Shown in pieces: positions 50,600 through 61,713 of a stretch of DNA of 64,000 bases (the first letter of the stretch is position 1; the number at the start of each line of letters is the position of its first letter). Both the position numbers and the translations under genes were made by a program. Source of the stretch: Pratylenchus scribneri. Taxonomy: Eukaryota; Nematoda; Chromadorea; Rhabditida; Pratylenchidae. The stretch is taken from the NCBI GenBank assembly GCA_030063045.1, contig JAQSEB010000150.1, forward strand, positions 744,001 through 808,000, read 5' to 3'. Under the pieces are notes generated by a model that saw only the letters and a program-made list of their open reading frames with translations, did no database searches and was not told where the DNA came from.

Positions 50600-52100
50600 T
50601 GTATTTTTTCTTGAAGGAATTATAACAATTTTTCCTTCTTTCATATTTTAAATAATTTTATTAATACATATGAATTGATAAAAAACATTCTATTATTAAA
50701 TTTTTAAATAAATTTTTTTATTTCATAACAAGATATTTTAATTTATTAATATAATTTTAAATAAATATTTAATATATTTTTATTTAATAATTCAAATAAA
50801 ATATAATAATTATATAAATATTAATTTATTCTATCAAATTCACATCGATAAATTTCAATAAAAATAATCTTTTGTATTTTTGAATTTTTCGTTATTATGT
50901 AAATTATATTTTTAAAATTTTTATTTTTAACTCCTTTAAATTAATTTTTATATTGTCAAATTGCATCTTGTTATAAATAAAAAATTATTTATGTATCTGT
51001 AATAATTATTATTTTATTCCATAAAATATAAATCCTTTTTTTATAAAATATTTTATAACCATATTTCAGATTTGATCAAATGAATTACAATCCCAAATTA
51101 TTAAATTGAAAAAGTAATTTTATAATAATTTTATTTAAAATTTTTGCAATCAAGATTTGGCCAACCAATTTAATAATTCATAACAGAATAATATTTCGAA
51201 TTTTTCTAGGCTTCATTCCAAATTTCTGCATTATTTTTTTGCATAATTTAAAAATATAATTTATTTTTATTATATAATTTTTTTTAAATTAATTTCCTAT
51301 AGATTTTAATATTGATTTACTCTTTTTTATATTTATTTTTAAAAAAATTTATATATTTTTTTTATATTAAGAAGTATTAATCATTTAATTTTGAGTCGTT
51401 AATTTATATATTATCAATAATAAATTTTATACTAATATCTAAAATTAAATTTTTAAATTAAAAATCGATATTTTTTTAACTTTTTTTTATTTCTTTTATG
51501 TTATTTAATAATTTTAATTAATATGTAATTTTTTTAATTTTTTTATTTTCCATTTAAATTTTTATTTTATATTTTCAACAAATTTTACAATATTTATTTT
51601 ATTAAATTCAATAATTAAAATCAACTTTAAAATTATCTTCGGTTATTGCAGTTATTTCTTTTAAATTTATCTTATTTTACATTTTAATTTTTTTTAATTT
51701 CTACGTTGAATTGAATTATCCCAAAACTCAATTTATGATTAAAAAAATATTAAATTATTTTCAAAAAATTATTTTATTTTAAATTCGCATATTTTATTAT
51801 TGCAATTGATTTTAATAATTTTTATAAATTAAATATTTTAGCTCATTTTCAAGGTATTATCTAATGCGATAAAAAAATTTTTTTGCTGAGCATTTTTTAT
51901 ATAATATTTTATAAATTATTCATGCATCGGAGAAATTTGGAAAAATTGAATTTAATTTTTCTAACATATATAGATCAATTTATTAAATTGTAATAATTGA
52001 AACATTCCGGTATAATCTTGGAAATTTTGATATACTTTTAAATTATAAAATTTATTTAATTTATTTTTATTGATGTTAAAATAATTTAAATTTATATTTT
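50600..52100. other. AT-rich spacer
   Basis: About 1.5 kb without a coding island. Confidence 0.55.
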
Positions 52101-52104
52101 AATT

Positions 52105-52299
52105 TTGGTTTTGTTCAAACTAGCCTCGGCATATAAGATTGTCGTAACTCATAACATATTGCCAAGGAAGAATTTCATCATTTTATCTTCATATTATCTT
52201 TGGTTATTTAACATGATAATACATTTAAGGAGAAAATATTGTTATTTCATTTTCACATTATTCTCAAAAAAGATGAATTGTAAATTAAGGGATATTTAA
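52105..52299 (+). CDS. Coding island, strand uncertain
   Basis: The plus frame is open in the standard code for 64 codons from a GTG-type first codon: LFKLASAYKIVVTHNILPRK, then a hydrophobic tail. The minus strand over 52115-52185 reads NDEILPWQYVMSYDNLICRG then TAG. Both are plausible; the minus reading has better composition. No family is recognised. Confidence 0.35.
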   Translation: MVLFKLASAYKIVVTHNILPRKNFIILSSYYLWLFNMIIHLRRKYCYFIFTLFSKKMNCKLRDI

Positions 52300-52620
52300 T
52301 TAAGTTATAATTTTGATTTTTTTCAATGTAATAAATTTTCATGATTAATTCTTATTTTTTAAAATAAAATTATTGATAAATACAGTTCAGATATTTAGAA
52401 ATTAACTTTTTTTTAAAAAAAATTATAATTTTTTTTACTCATTAATCCATTTATCAATTTATTTTTATAAATCAATATTTGCTGTGCTAATAGAAATAAA
52501 TGTTTATAATTATTTTTAATTTTTCCTATTCAGAATGAATTATTATTTATTTATTAAAATATAATATATATCTCATTTTTTATAAATAAGATATTTAAAT
52601 CAATGGATAGTATGTAAATT

Positions 52621-52770
52621 TCAAATTTGTTATTGTTTTTCGATTAGACATACCGAAACGCCAATTGTGATTATTCTTCCCACGATTATATAAACATTAT
52701 TCCATATTTCACATTCGTCTATGGATTTACTTTCGCACATTCCAAATTGTTTAATCACACATGCATCCTA
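52621..52770 (-). CDS. Membrane-protein fragment with Cys-rich segment
   Basis: The minus frame reads TAG, DACVIKQFGMCESKSIDECE, IWNNVYIIVGRIITIGVSVC, LIEKQ, TAA, QI, TGA. From the TAG to the TAA it is open in the standard code. A segment with three Cys residues precedes a clear hydrophobic span (VYIIVGRIITIGVSVCLI), as in the C-terminal end of a type I membrane protein with a very short cytoplasmic tail. No family is recognised. Confidence 0.5.
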
Positions 52771-52799
52771 TAAGTAAATATTTCATGATATAAAATTCG

Positions 52800-54165
52800 G
52801 AGTCAATTAATCTGCTTCAAAAATAAATATGTGTCTTTGTCTTCGAAATTTTTTTTTAAATAAAAAAAAATCTAATTTAATTTCTATTAATTATAAAGTA
52901 ATTTTAATTTTTGTTTCATAAATTTTGTCAATTTTTGCTTCTTACGATATTTTTTCCTCATCTTCAATTGATTTAAAAAATTATCTCGAAAATTTTTCCT
53001 TCCATTATATCTTTATTTCAAATGGTATTCTTATTAAAATTTAGAAAACTCCATCATAATTATTGCAACATTCAAACTACATTTTATTGCCTTAAGCAAA
53101 ATTTTTTCGCTAAGTTTTTTTATTATTACAATATTTATTCTGTAAAATCAATGAGAAATAAAATAAATTAAATTATTGTATTATTTAAATAGTTTCAGAT
53201 CTGAATATCTTCATTTGGGATAGAAAGGCTCAAATGTAGCGTGAAATAAATTTAAATAAAATTTATTAGGTAACAATTTGATGGAATCAATTTAATTTCC
53301 TTAGTTTTTATATTTTTATTTGCAAATTTATTTAAAAAATTATAATCAAATTTATAATATAATTATTCAAGATGGAACGAGATTTTAATACAATACATAT
53401 TCCTTCTCAAAATTTCATAATATTTATTTTATTGGTTTAATAATTAAATAAAAAATGTCAAAATTGTTACAACGACATTGCATCGTGTTATTTAAATTAT
53501 TGAACTAAAACATTGAATTTCTGAAGTTTATATTAAAAATTTTTAAGAAAAATTTAAAAAATTTTCTAATATTTTACAAATAAAATATTTGGATTTTCAA
53601 TTTAAAAATATTATTATTAATCTTTCGAGATATGATAAATCTCAATTGAAAATTATATCATGTTTAATATTGCAACAATTCAATAATATAATTATAATAT
53701 TAATTTTGTATCGGATAAATAATAAATAAAATTTTAAAATAAAAAATTTATTTTAATCTTTTCAAAACAATCAAATTAAACATTTATTTAATATTTAAAA
53801 ATTATACATTCTTTCTATAAATATTACGCATATTTCTTAAAATTTACTCATAAGCTTTTCACTCATTATATAAATTTTTTTAATTTTTATTAAAATATTA
53901 TTCCTTCGAATAATTTTTACATTTTTATATTATTTTTGAAATAATTTAAGCCAATGATTATAATTTTTTTAATTTGTCATCATTTTAATATTTTGTTTGA
54001 ATATTTTGATAACAAATTATTTATAAAATAGATAAATTTTTTTATATTCTTCATTTTTTATATTTTTATTCGATTTATTAAATTAAATTATAGCAGTGAT
54101 TAATTTTTATGATTAATCCATTATTTTTTTATTTTTTTTTCAAATTAATTATTAATCATTCTTTT
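52800..54165. other. AT-rich spacer
   Basis: A weak patch at 53200-53250 only. Confidence 0.5.
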
Positions 54166-54171
54166 TTCTTA

Positions 54172-54306
54172 GTGATGGATTATAACAATTTCGGCCATAG
54201 TGCCATCCATAAAAAAATTTGACATCCTTGGGACATTGGCAATCTCATAAGTTTGGCCATCAATCTGTACTATATAGCCAAGGTATGAAAGATTTTTGAT
54301 TAAATT
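54172..54306 (-). CDS. Coding island, unknown protein
   Basis: The minus frame reads NLSYLGYIVQIDGQTYEIAN, VPRMSNFFMDGTMAEIVIIH, H, TAA, open in the standard code. Alternating polar and hydrophobic residues (GYIVQIDGQTYEIANV) suggest beta strands. GC rise is strong. No family is recognised. Confidence 0.55.
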
Positions 54307-55174
54307 TTTAAAAATTTTAATTTATATAAATTTCATTTTTTTTCTTTTCATTTAAAATATTATTTTATATTTATTATACTACTCTGATTATTCTTGTAAT
54401 TCAGTTGTATGAATTCAGTTAAGCATTTTATTTAAAAAACTTAATATTTCTATTAACAAAAATAATGGTCATTTTTTATTTTTAATCATATTGACGATTT
54501 CTAAATATTTTTATTTTAAAGTTCGAATATCTGCGATCATGGCCTTAATTATTATATTCAGTTAATTCAAATTTTATTCTTCAACTTATTCTCAAAAAAT
54601 TTCATTTTTTTTTCTTTTCCCATCAATGAAAATTTGAAGAACATTTAATAATAATTTTAGTGGAATTTTCAAATCAAAAAATTCAGTCACAATCTCATTT
54701 TCTTTAGATTACTGAATTATATCGAATATTGATTATTATGTTATAATTTCTTTTTAAAAAAATATTTTTTCTATATTATTTCCTAATTTTAGGTCTTTTC
54801 ATATTGATATTTGCCCAAATTCAATTATAAATTTTTGTCTTTTTCTTTTTATATTTTTTTATTTTATATATTAAATCATTGATAATTCTGGATTAATGAA
54901 TTATTTGCATTTAATTTATAATAATTAAATTTATTATTATTTTATTAAAAAAAAATTTTTTTTTGAAATGCAATTTAGTAATCAATTTTTATAATAATTT
55001 TTAATAAAAATTTATTTCTAATTTTCAAAAAGGGTAGAAATTTTTAAGTAAAATAAAATTGGTAATCTCTTTTATCTAGAAAAATTTATAAATAAAACAT
55101 TGATTAATATTATTTTAAAAATATAAAAATATTTTATATATTAATATTAATATTTACTGAGATGATTGTAATTT

Positions 55175-55258
55175 TTACAAATACCAATATCCGTAATTCA
55201 GAGTCAAAAGAAAACTTTCACGAATATAGCAAATTTCAATGCCATTAGCATCTCTTAA
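55175..55258 (-). CDS. Coding island, unknown protein
   Basis: The minus frame reads LRDANGIEICYIRESFLLTL then NYGYWYL and TAA, open in the standard code. It lies on the same strand as neighbouring islands at 54172, 55577 and 55791. No family is recognised. Confidence 0.45.
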   Translation of the reverse strand, partial: LRDANGIEICYIRESFLLTLNYGYWYL

Positions 55259-55576
55259 TTAATATTTTTTAAATGATTCCTTTATCCTAAATCAAATTAT
55301 TCATTGTTGTTATATTCTCTGGATGTATTTTTTTTGTGTTTTCTCAAATGAAATCACAAATCACAGAAACTAAAATAGGTCTATTTTTAGATATTATATT
55401 TAAAATAATTCATACATGAACTTTAAAAATAACATTTTAGTTTTTGAATTATTTAATTAAGATACTTAATTTATTTTTTCATCAATATAATATATAATAA
55501 ATTCTAAATTATATTATAAGAAATTTTGAAAAATATAAAAATATTATTATGCAATTAATTGAATTTTATTAATATA

Positions 55577-55705
55577 TTAATTTAAATAAAACATTGTAAA
55601 ATAAAGGCTGAATGCCTTATCAATCTTTCCTGTATAATAATTAATTGCATCAAATCCAGCCAAACCAAATAATGCAATTTTAAGAAGTAAAATTCCAAAT
55701 AATTA
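55577..55705 (-). CDS. Membrane-protein fragment
   Basis: The minus frame lies between two TAA codons and reads LFGILLLKIALFGLAGFDAI, NYYTGKIDKAFSLYFTMFYL, N. The first 18 residues form a clear transmembrane segment. No GT or AG sits at the island ends, so it does not look like an ordinary exon. No family is recognised. Confidence 0.5.
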
Positions 55706-55790
55706 GGTAATTGATTTAATAATTGTAAAGTATAATTTTATGTGGCAAGTAAAGAAATTTTAATATAAATGATTATTTTTCTGTTTTACT

Positions 55791-56018
55791 TCAATATTCC
55801 GTATCGATCTAGGAGGCTGCTTCCACGATGAAAAAATACTGAAGTCCATTCCATCTTAAATAATTTTTAACCATTTTAATGAGGAATATTTTATAACCGT
55901 AGTAGAATTTTAAATTTATAAATTTAAAAATACAAAAAAAAATTATATTTTTCAAATTTTTCTTTATTTTTTTGCTGTTTAACTTTATTATTGAAAATAG
56001 CAAATTATTTTTTTTCAA
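55791..56018 (-). CDS. C-terminal coding island ending in TGA
   Basis: The minus frame ends LIKMVKNYLRWNGLQYFFIV, EAAS, TAG, IDTEY, TGA. In the standard code it stops at the TAG (55809). The upstream part (MKKNNLLFSIIKLNSKKIKK) is AT-driven and may not be coding. A second minus frame is open over the GC-rich end (DGMDFSIFSSWKQPPRSIR). No family is recognised. Confidence 0.4.
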
Positions 56019-56350
56019 ATTTAATAATATTTTTCAATTATTTTCATTAGCATGCAAAATATTTTTCTTTAATTTTAATATTGTAATTTAAAAAATATTT
56101 ATATCTATTAACAATGTATAATTGCTGGTCGTTATAATTTTAAATATTTTAAAATTCTATTAATGATTGTAATAAATTATTAATGTTTATTTTTTCATTT
56201 ATATTGTTATATATTTTAATTGATAATATTTATTTCCTATAATAAGTTTTATTCAAGTAATCTATTATATGATTAATTGATTAAAAATTTAATTTTATTA
56301 AAATTTTAAAATATTTTTTATCGAAATTTTTTATTTTTACTATTTTTGTT

Positions 56351-56536
56351 TTATGTTTTACTAAGTAATTCCACTTTTTCAAATAGACCTAAAATTATAA
56401 AAATCATTTTGAAAATTTCTATTCCCGTACCAAATTTAATTTTCCCCTTTGGAAATTCCATTTGATTATCATTTCCGAATCCATTGTCAATTATTGCCAT
56501 GATCATAAATGTAAATGATGATGGACTTTTTCTCAT
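56351..56536 (-). CDS. 61-codon open frame, unknown protein
   Basis: Open in the standard code from ATG to TAA: MRKSPSSFTFMIMAIIDNGF, GNDNQMEFPKGKIKFGTGIE, IFKMIFIILGLFEKVELLSK, T. A hydrophilic middle lies between two hydrophobic runs. The G+C rise covers 56400-56530. A different minus frame upstream (56495-56665) is open as MAKNVNKINPHNIQRFTQLQ and overlaps the start, so the true start is uncertain. No family is recognised. Confidence 0.5.
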   Translation of the reverse strand: MRKSPSSFTFMIMAIIDNGFGNDNQMEFPKGKIKFGTGIEIFKMIFIILGLFEKVELLSKT

Positions 56537-56822
56537 AATTAATGTACCATTTAATTACATTTTTATTTTTAAAATTATGACTTTTAATTTTTATTTGCAA
56601 CTGTGTAAATCTTTGTATATTATGAGGATTAATTTTATTCACATTTTTGGCCATTTCTAGTGATTTTATAATTACTATTTACAATAGTGTTTAGGGAAGA
56701 ATTGATTATTATTTTTAGAAAAAAATTATTTTAATATTTATGAATTATGAAACTGGTGAAAACAATAAATAAATTAAATTTATTCTAATTTATCAGATCG
56801 TAATTATAATTAAAATTAAAAA

Positions 56823-56874
56823 ATGGTTCTTTTATGCTTCATGATTAAATGTACCAACAGTGCCCAATCGGGAG
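56823..56874 (+). CDS. Possible N-terminal coding segment
   Basis: An ATG after an A-rich leader reads MVLLCFMIKCTNSAQSG, followed by GTATGA, a plausible donor. The first residues resemble a short signal peptide. Very short, so low confidence. Confidence 0.3.
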
Positions 56875-57123
56875 GTATGATTTAAATCACCTTCTTATTT
56901 ATTTTGAATAATTTATCTTTAATAATTATACAAAAGTCACTTATAAATCATTATTTTTAGTGTCACATTTTTCATTTTTTCATTTCTTGCAGAATTCTTC
57001 CATCGTATTTAATCTTTTCTTATACATAATGAAAGAGATCATATTATTAATACATTTATAATATTGATATTATGAATATTCTCCATTTTTTCGCACTCTC
57101 ATGAGAATTATTTATTATTATAA

Positions 57124-57285
57124 AAGAAAAATATTTTTAATAAACCTGCTTCTAAAAATTTAATTTGCAATTTTGTTAAAGAAAGCACTGAGTTCATCAA
57201 GAAGATTCTCAGTAAAAATTATGGAAGCCAACTACCATTAGATAAAATTTTAATAATATTTATAACATTTTTTAATTTAGCATAA
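57124..57285 (+). CDS. Coding island, unknown protein
   Basis: The plus frame is open in the standard code for 53 codons: KKNIFNKPASKNLICNFVKE, STEFIKKILSKNYGSQLPLD, KILIIFITFFNLA, TAA. GC rise over STEFIKKILSKNYGSQLPLD. No family is recognised. Confidence 0.5.
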   Translation, partial: KKNIFNKPASKNLICNFVKESTEFIKKILSKNYGSQLPLDKILIIFITFFNLA

Positions 57286-57555
57286 AATTTAAATTTCTCA
57301 TAATTTTTTTCATTATAATAATATTTTCAATGAGTAAAATTTAATTTAAATTATTATAAATATATTATAACTTTATTTTTATAAAAATTTTATTTAATCA
57401 TATTAAAAAATAAATTTATATAAATTAATTTAGAATATTTTTATATATTTCCATAAAATAATTTTATTGCATTTGTTATATTTTTTATTTTATTATTTAT
57501 ATTATTTATATTTAGAAAATTTTATTCCAATCTTTGTTATAATTTTTTCCTGCAT

Positions 57556-57840
57556 ATGATTTTTAATAGAATCTTTTTTATAAATAATCTTTATATTATC
57601 CATAATTTAAAATTAAAAATCTTCAAAAAATTATTAAAATTTTTAATGAATATATATATTAAAACTATTTTATTATTCTTTTTTATTTTCTTTTTTTTTG
57701 TTAAATTCAAATTTTGGTATGGTAAACCACAAAATCATCATCATTACCATCCCCATGCATTAAACCAAACTAATAACATCATTTTGAGAGGCAAAAATGT
57801 ACATTTTCCTATTTCACTTAACAATATCCAAATTAATTAA
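57556..57840 (+). CDS. 94-codon open frame, His/Asn-rich end
   Basis: Open in the standard code from ATG to TAA. The first half is AT-driven and hydrophobic. The GC-richer C-terminal third reads KFWYGKPQNHHHYHPHALNQ, TNNIILRGKNVHFPISLNNI, QIN. If all of it is real, it has an N-terminal membrane segment and a soluble tail. No family is recognised. Confidence 0.45.
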   Translation: MIFNRIFFINNLYIIHNLKLKIFKKLLKFLMNIYIKTILLFFFIFFFFVKFKFWYGKPQNHHHYHPHALNQTNNIILRGKNVHFPISLNNIQIN

Positions 57841-58066
57841 GAGAGTTTATTTCAAACTAAAATAAAAATTTGAATTACGCTTCCTTTCTAGAGGTTAAAA
57901 AATCATGTTGATCACGATCTTTCAAAAATCTGATTCTTTATGTAATAAATAAAGATTTTATTTTTTAAGGATAATTTCTTTTTTTGGATATAAAAATAAT
58001 AATTTATTACTGAAATTAGTTAAAATTTAATTTAATTATATTTTTTATTTATTGTTATGGAAAAAC

Positions 58067-58159
58067 ACAAGATTGGAGCCCAATCACTTTAGCAAATGCC
58101 ACCTCATGTCGCGGGTTGCCCAAAAGAAGAGCAGACACCATTTTTTATTACGTAATTTA
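58067..58159 (+). CDS. Coding island, frame ambiguous
   Basis: Two plus frames compete. One starts at ATG and crosses a TAG: MEKHKIGAQSL, TAG, QMPPHVAGCPKEEQTPFFIT. The other is open in the standard code: WKNTRLEPNHFSKCHLMSRV, AQKKSRHHFLLRNLL. The GC rise is strong. No family is recognised. Confidence 0.4.
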
Positions 58160-58630
58160 TTATTATAAATATTTTTTTTGATTTAATTTTAATAGCTAAT
58201 TTTTCAATTTAATTCATATATAATTATGATTATTTCACCAGCGATTTCTAAGGTATCTTTGCAAATATCGCAATCTGATTTTGCTTCAAAATTATTGGAA
58301 TTTCTTTAATTTTTCATTTTTTTATTAAATTCTCTTATATTTCTCTCAAATTTCAATTAATCGATCGAAAAATTTTGATAATTTTAGGAAAATATTAATT
58401 TTTAATTATTTTTAAATTATATTTTTCGTAAGGAAAGATATATAAAATTTATATAAAATTTCTTTATTTATAGCAAAATTATCTTTTTATTTTATATATC
58501 ATTCGTAGAATTATTAAGTTTGGAATAAATTTGCTATGATTTATTTTTCCAATCAATACAAAATAAAATTGATTAATTAAAAAAATTTAATTTAATTAAC
58601 TTAAATTTTTATACCATTTTTATTCTTATT

Positions 58631-58756
58631 TCGATCTATAAATTATTTGATTATATTAGTCTAGGTGAACAAAAATTCTTATATAAAAATGCGGCTGAGA
58701 GATTTGAAGAAATCGATAACATTTTTAGATTTAAAATTAATTCTCTATATCTATAT
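58631..58756 (+). CDS. Coding island, unknown protein
   Basis: The plus frame is open in the standard code and reads SIYKLFDYISLGEQKFLYKN, AAERFEEIDNIFRFKINSLY, LY, TAA. The island part (GEQKFLYKNAAERFEEIDN) is strongly coding-like. Another plus frame follows at 58871. No family is recognised. Confidence 0.5.
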
Positions 58757-58870
58757 TAATTATATTATTTAATTGAAAAAATATAATTATTTTCTCACTT
58801 TTTATTGTAGGTATGATTTTTTTCTCTTATTTTTTCTTTTTACTAATTAAATTTAAAAAAATCAATTTAA

Positions 58871-59179
58871 TTGTTTAATCTTATAAAAAAATATGCCGAA
58901 ATGGATATAGACCTGATTTGTTATTGTAGTCACCATTTTTCTATTTTGCCTCACTTTTATTTCGAATATTTTTTAATTTTATTCAATAATTCATTGAGTT
59001 ACTACAAAAAGTTTTTAAAGATTTTCTTGCAAATTATTTCATTCTTTATCGAAATTAAATTCATTTTCTCATTAATTTTTATTAAATTAATAATAATTAT
59101 TGAAACAACCTATACTTGCTTTCAAATCATTTTTATGCCAAAATATTCATTTTCTTTATTTAAAATAAATTATCATTAA
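58871..59179 (+). CDS. 102-codon open frame, mostly hydrophobic
   Basis: Open in the standard code to TAA from a TTG codon. Its first part, LFNLIKKYAEMDIDLICYCS then HHFSILPHFYFEYF, coincides with a G+C rise and may continue the island at 58631. The rest is AT-driven and may be chance. No start codon is supported. Confidence 0.35.
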   Translation: MFNLIKKYAEMDIDLICYCSHHFSILPHFYFEYFLILFNNSLSYYKKFLKIFLQIISFFIEIKFIFSLIFIKLIIIIETTYTCFQIIFMPKYSFSLFKINYH

Positions 59180-59545
59180 CAATTATCCCTTTTTCTTTCA
59201 ATTTTTATTCTTTTAAATATAAATTTTTAAATATATTATAAACTGATCGTTTATCATTTTATTTATTTCTTCAATTATGTTGGAATTTTCCTTACATTAG
59301 ATTTAAATGCCAAGAATTTTCATTGTTATATATACTTTTTTGTAACTGTGATATTTATTATTTTTTTTTATATATATGGGTTTGTTTAGTTTTATTTTAA
59401 TAGTATCTTCATTATTTATTCATAAAATAAAGTTATTCATTTATCAAATTTAATTTTCATTTTATAAAACAAAATTTGTCTCCCATTTATTGCTGGTAAA
59501 TTGAAGTTCCGAATTAATAATTTAACTTAAAATTAATTTAATAAA

Positions 59546-59976
59546 GAGATAATATTATTTTGCCGAAAGAATTACATGGTTTTGCCGAAAAAATGCATTA
59601 TTTTGCCGAAAGATCAGTTTTTTGATTAGAACTCTTTTGTGCTTGATCCTAGACCCCCAAACCATTTAGTATATTTGTAGAGCTCATCGAGACGCGCCGA
59701 TTGATGTATAGTTTGTCTGGGTTTAAACCCAAACCAAAAAGTTATAAACCAAAAACCAAAATATGGTTTAGACGGTTTAATACCTTTAATTTTGGCCAAA
59801 TCCCTACAATATATAGGTCAATCGACGCGTCTCGATGAGCTCTACAAATATGCTAAATGGTTTGGGGGTCTAGGATCAAGCACAAAAGAGTTATAATCAA
59901 AAAACTGATCTTTCGGCAAAATAATGCATTTTTTCGGCAAAACCATTTAAATCTTTCGGCAAAATAATGCACACCC
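59546..59976. mobile_element. Foldback/MITE-like inverted-repeat element
   Basis: A 431-bp element with two inverted arms of about 159 bp (59546-59704 and 59818-59976) that match almost perfectly apart from the outer 9 bases and a few substitutions. Each arm holds three copies of TTTTGCCGAAA near its outer end, likely transposase-binding sites. TTTAATAAA occurs immediately on both sides (59537-59545 and 59977-59985), a possible 9-bp target duplication; in such AT-rich DNA this could be chance. No coding capacity. The 113-bp centre contains the palindrome GGGTTTAAACCC. Confidence 0.85.
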
Positions 59977-60795
59977 TTTAATAAAATCAATAACGGGAAA
60001 TATAGGATTTAGAATAATTGGCAAATTCCCTATCTGCCTGCAACCAAGATATGGCATTTCTTTGATATAAAACAATTCGTAGAGCAGGCTCAGAAAGCAT
60101 AATTATTATTATTTCAATTGAAATATTATAATAAATAATTTAATATGTTGAAATTTTTATATTAAATTTTTATTTCATTTTTAAATATTTTAAAGAATGA
60201 ATGAAAATTTTTTCGATTTAAAAATTAAATTTTTTTATAAATTATTTTTAATAATATTAATATATTTTTTGATCGTTTTTTTTTAAATTTCCTACTTTGA
60301 TTTTCTGTTTTCAATTTATTAGGTATAAAAAAAAATAAAATAAATTAAATATTTTCTTTTTCTTTAAAATTCTTTGAAATAATTGTATCTCTTTTCATTA
60401 AGATAAAAATTATTTTCAAAGAAGTATATATACAGATTTTATAAAAAATACAAGTATTAATTTCTTTTTAATTGATCGAAAAAAGAATTTGATACTATTT
60501 TTTAAATTTATTTTTTTTATAATTTATTTAATCTTTCATATATGTTAATGTTAATTTATCTATTTTCTTTATTTCTTGTAGCCATATATATTAAAATTTT
60601 TTGTTTGAAATTTATTTATCATTTTACTCAATTAATTATACTCTTTCAATTTTTAACATTTTTAATTTAATTATCAATTTATTTCTCTAATATCAAATGG
60701 CAAAAAAATTCATTTTTATTTTATCTAAATTTTTAATTTTATTAACAAATTATGCAAAAATTACTTCATTCAATTTTGCATCAGAATATGCATGA

Positions 60796-60849
60796 GTTGC
60801 CATAAAAATGCCAGTTATTTTATTAAAAGAGTTGGCACAGCTTGATGAA
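60796..60849 (+). CDS. Short coding island
   Basis: The plus frame begins after a TGA: VAIKMPVILLKELAQLDE, then TAA. VAIK recalls the ATP-anchoring strand of kinases, but no glycine-rich loop precedes it, and the TGA stands directly before it. Treated as unknown. Confidence 0.25.
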
Positions 60850-60888
60850 TAATTAAAAAAATTTTTATTTTTCCCTAATTTAATTTAA

Positions 60889-60957
60889 TAATTATAGATT
60901 AATTCTTTTACAAAATTCAGGCTCCAGGATAACAAATATTTTGGATGCATTTTTCTT
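60889..60957 (-). CDS. Short coding island
   Basis: The minus frame reads KKNASKIFVILEPEFCKRIN then L and TAA. It lies 150 bp downstream of the RNase III fragment on the same strand; whether they belong together is unknown. Confidence 0.3.
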
Positions 60958-61103
60958 AACATTTCTAATATAAATTTGTATTTAGCCACTTTATTTACAA
61001 TTATATAAATGGTATTGATTTTATTATTTCCTTTTAAATATATTTTTTTATAAAAATTTTATTTGTAACTAATTTTCTCAAATAAATTGCTCCTTTATTA
61101 AAA

Positions 61104-61229
61104 ATTTTAAATGTTTTTTATTGCTGAAATTAGTAATTCAGTGTCTCTGAATTAATAGCCGATAATATTAATTAGCTTATTTTAAGGCAATATGCAATAA
61201 GCTCTTGCAATTTTCGGCTATTTTATTTC
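61104..61229 (-). CDS. RNase III / Dicer-type fragment
   Basis: RNase III domains cleave double-stranded RNA; in ciliates Dicer-like enzymes make the small RNAs that guide genome rearrangement. The minus frame reads EIK, TAG, PKIARAYCILP, TAA, NKLINIIGY, TAA, FRDTELLISAIKNI. The run I..IGY.FRDTELL..A matches the first conserved helix of RNase III domains (GY.F.....LL..AL). The TAA at 61152-61154 stands exactly where the family has a variable, often Gln, residue (GYQF). The catalytic signature that should follow (ERLEFLGD) is not in the next kilobase. Either the segment is one of several separated pieces or it is a relic. Confidence 0.6.
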
Positions 61230-61713
61230 ATTATATTCAAAATTTTCTTTAATTTTCCAATTATATCATGTTGTTAGGATGAATTGATTTGATCAAATTT
61301 AAATTTTAGTCCAATTTTTTATTAGTCTAAAATATTTAAAAAAATTGAGAAAGGTACATTTAAATATCAATAAGAAAAATTTTATATATATACTTTTAAT
61401 AAATTTTTTTATAAAATTTAATTATTTTTTAAACTTATCTTTTAATCTTTTAATCGTTATTTTTTTATATTCTTAACTATGATTATTTAATAAAAAATTA
61501 TATATTAATTCAAGAGAACCCTTAGCAATGCTTTTTTTTTTAATATTTGCACATAGTTTCTAATGATTATTTTTTTTAAATATACATTAAAAATTTTATT
61601 CCTTATATTGTCAAATTTTTAATTTGCATCCTTCAGGAATATATAATATCATATTTATTTCTTTATGTAAAATCGATCTAAAGGATTAAGATGGCTTTTA
61701 GCAAAAATTTTCT

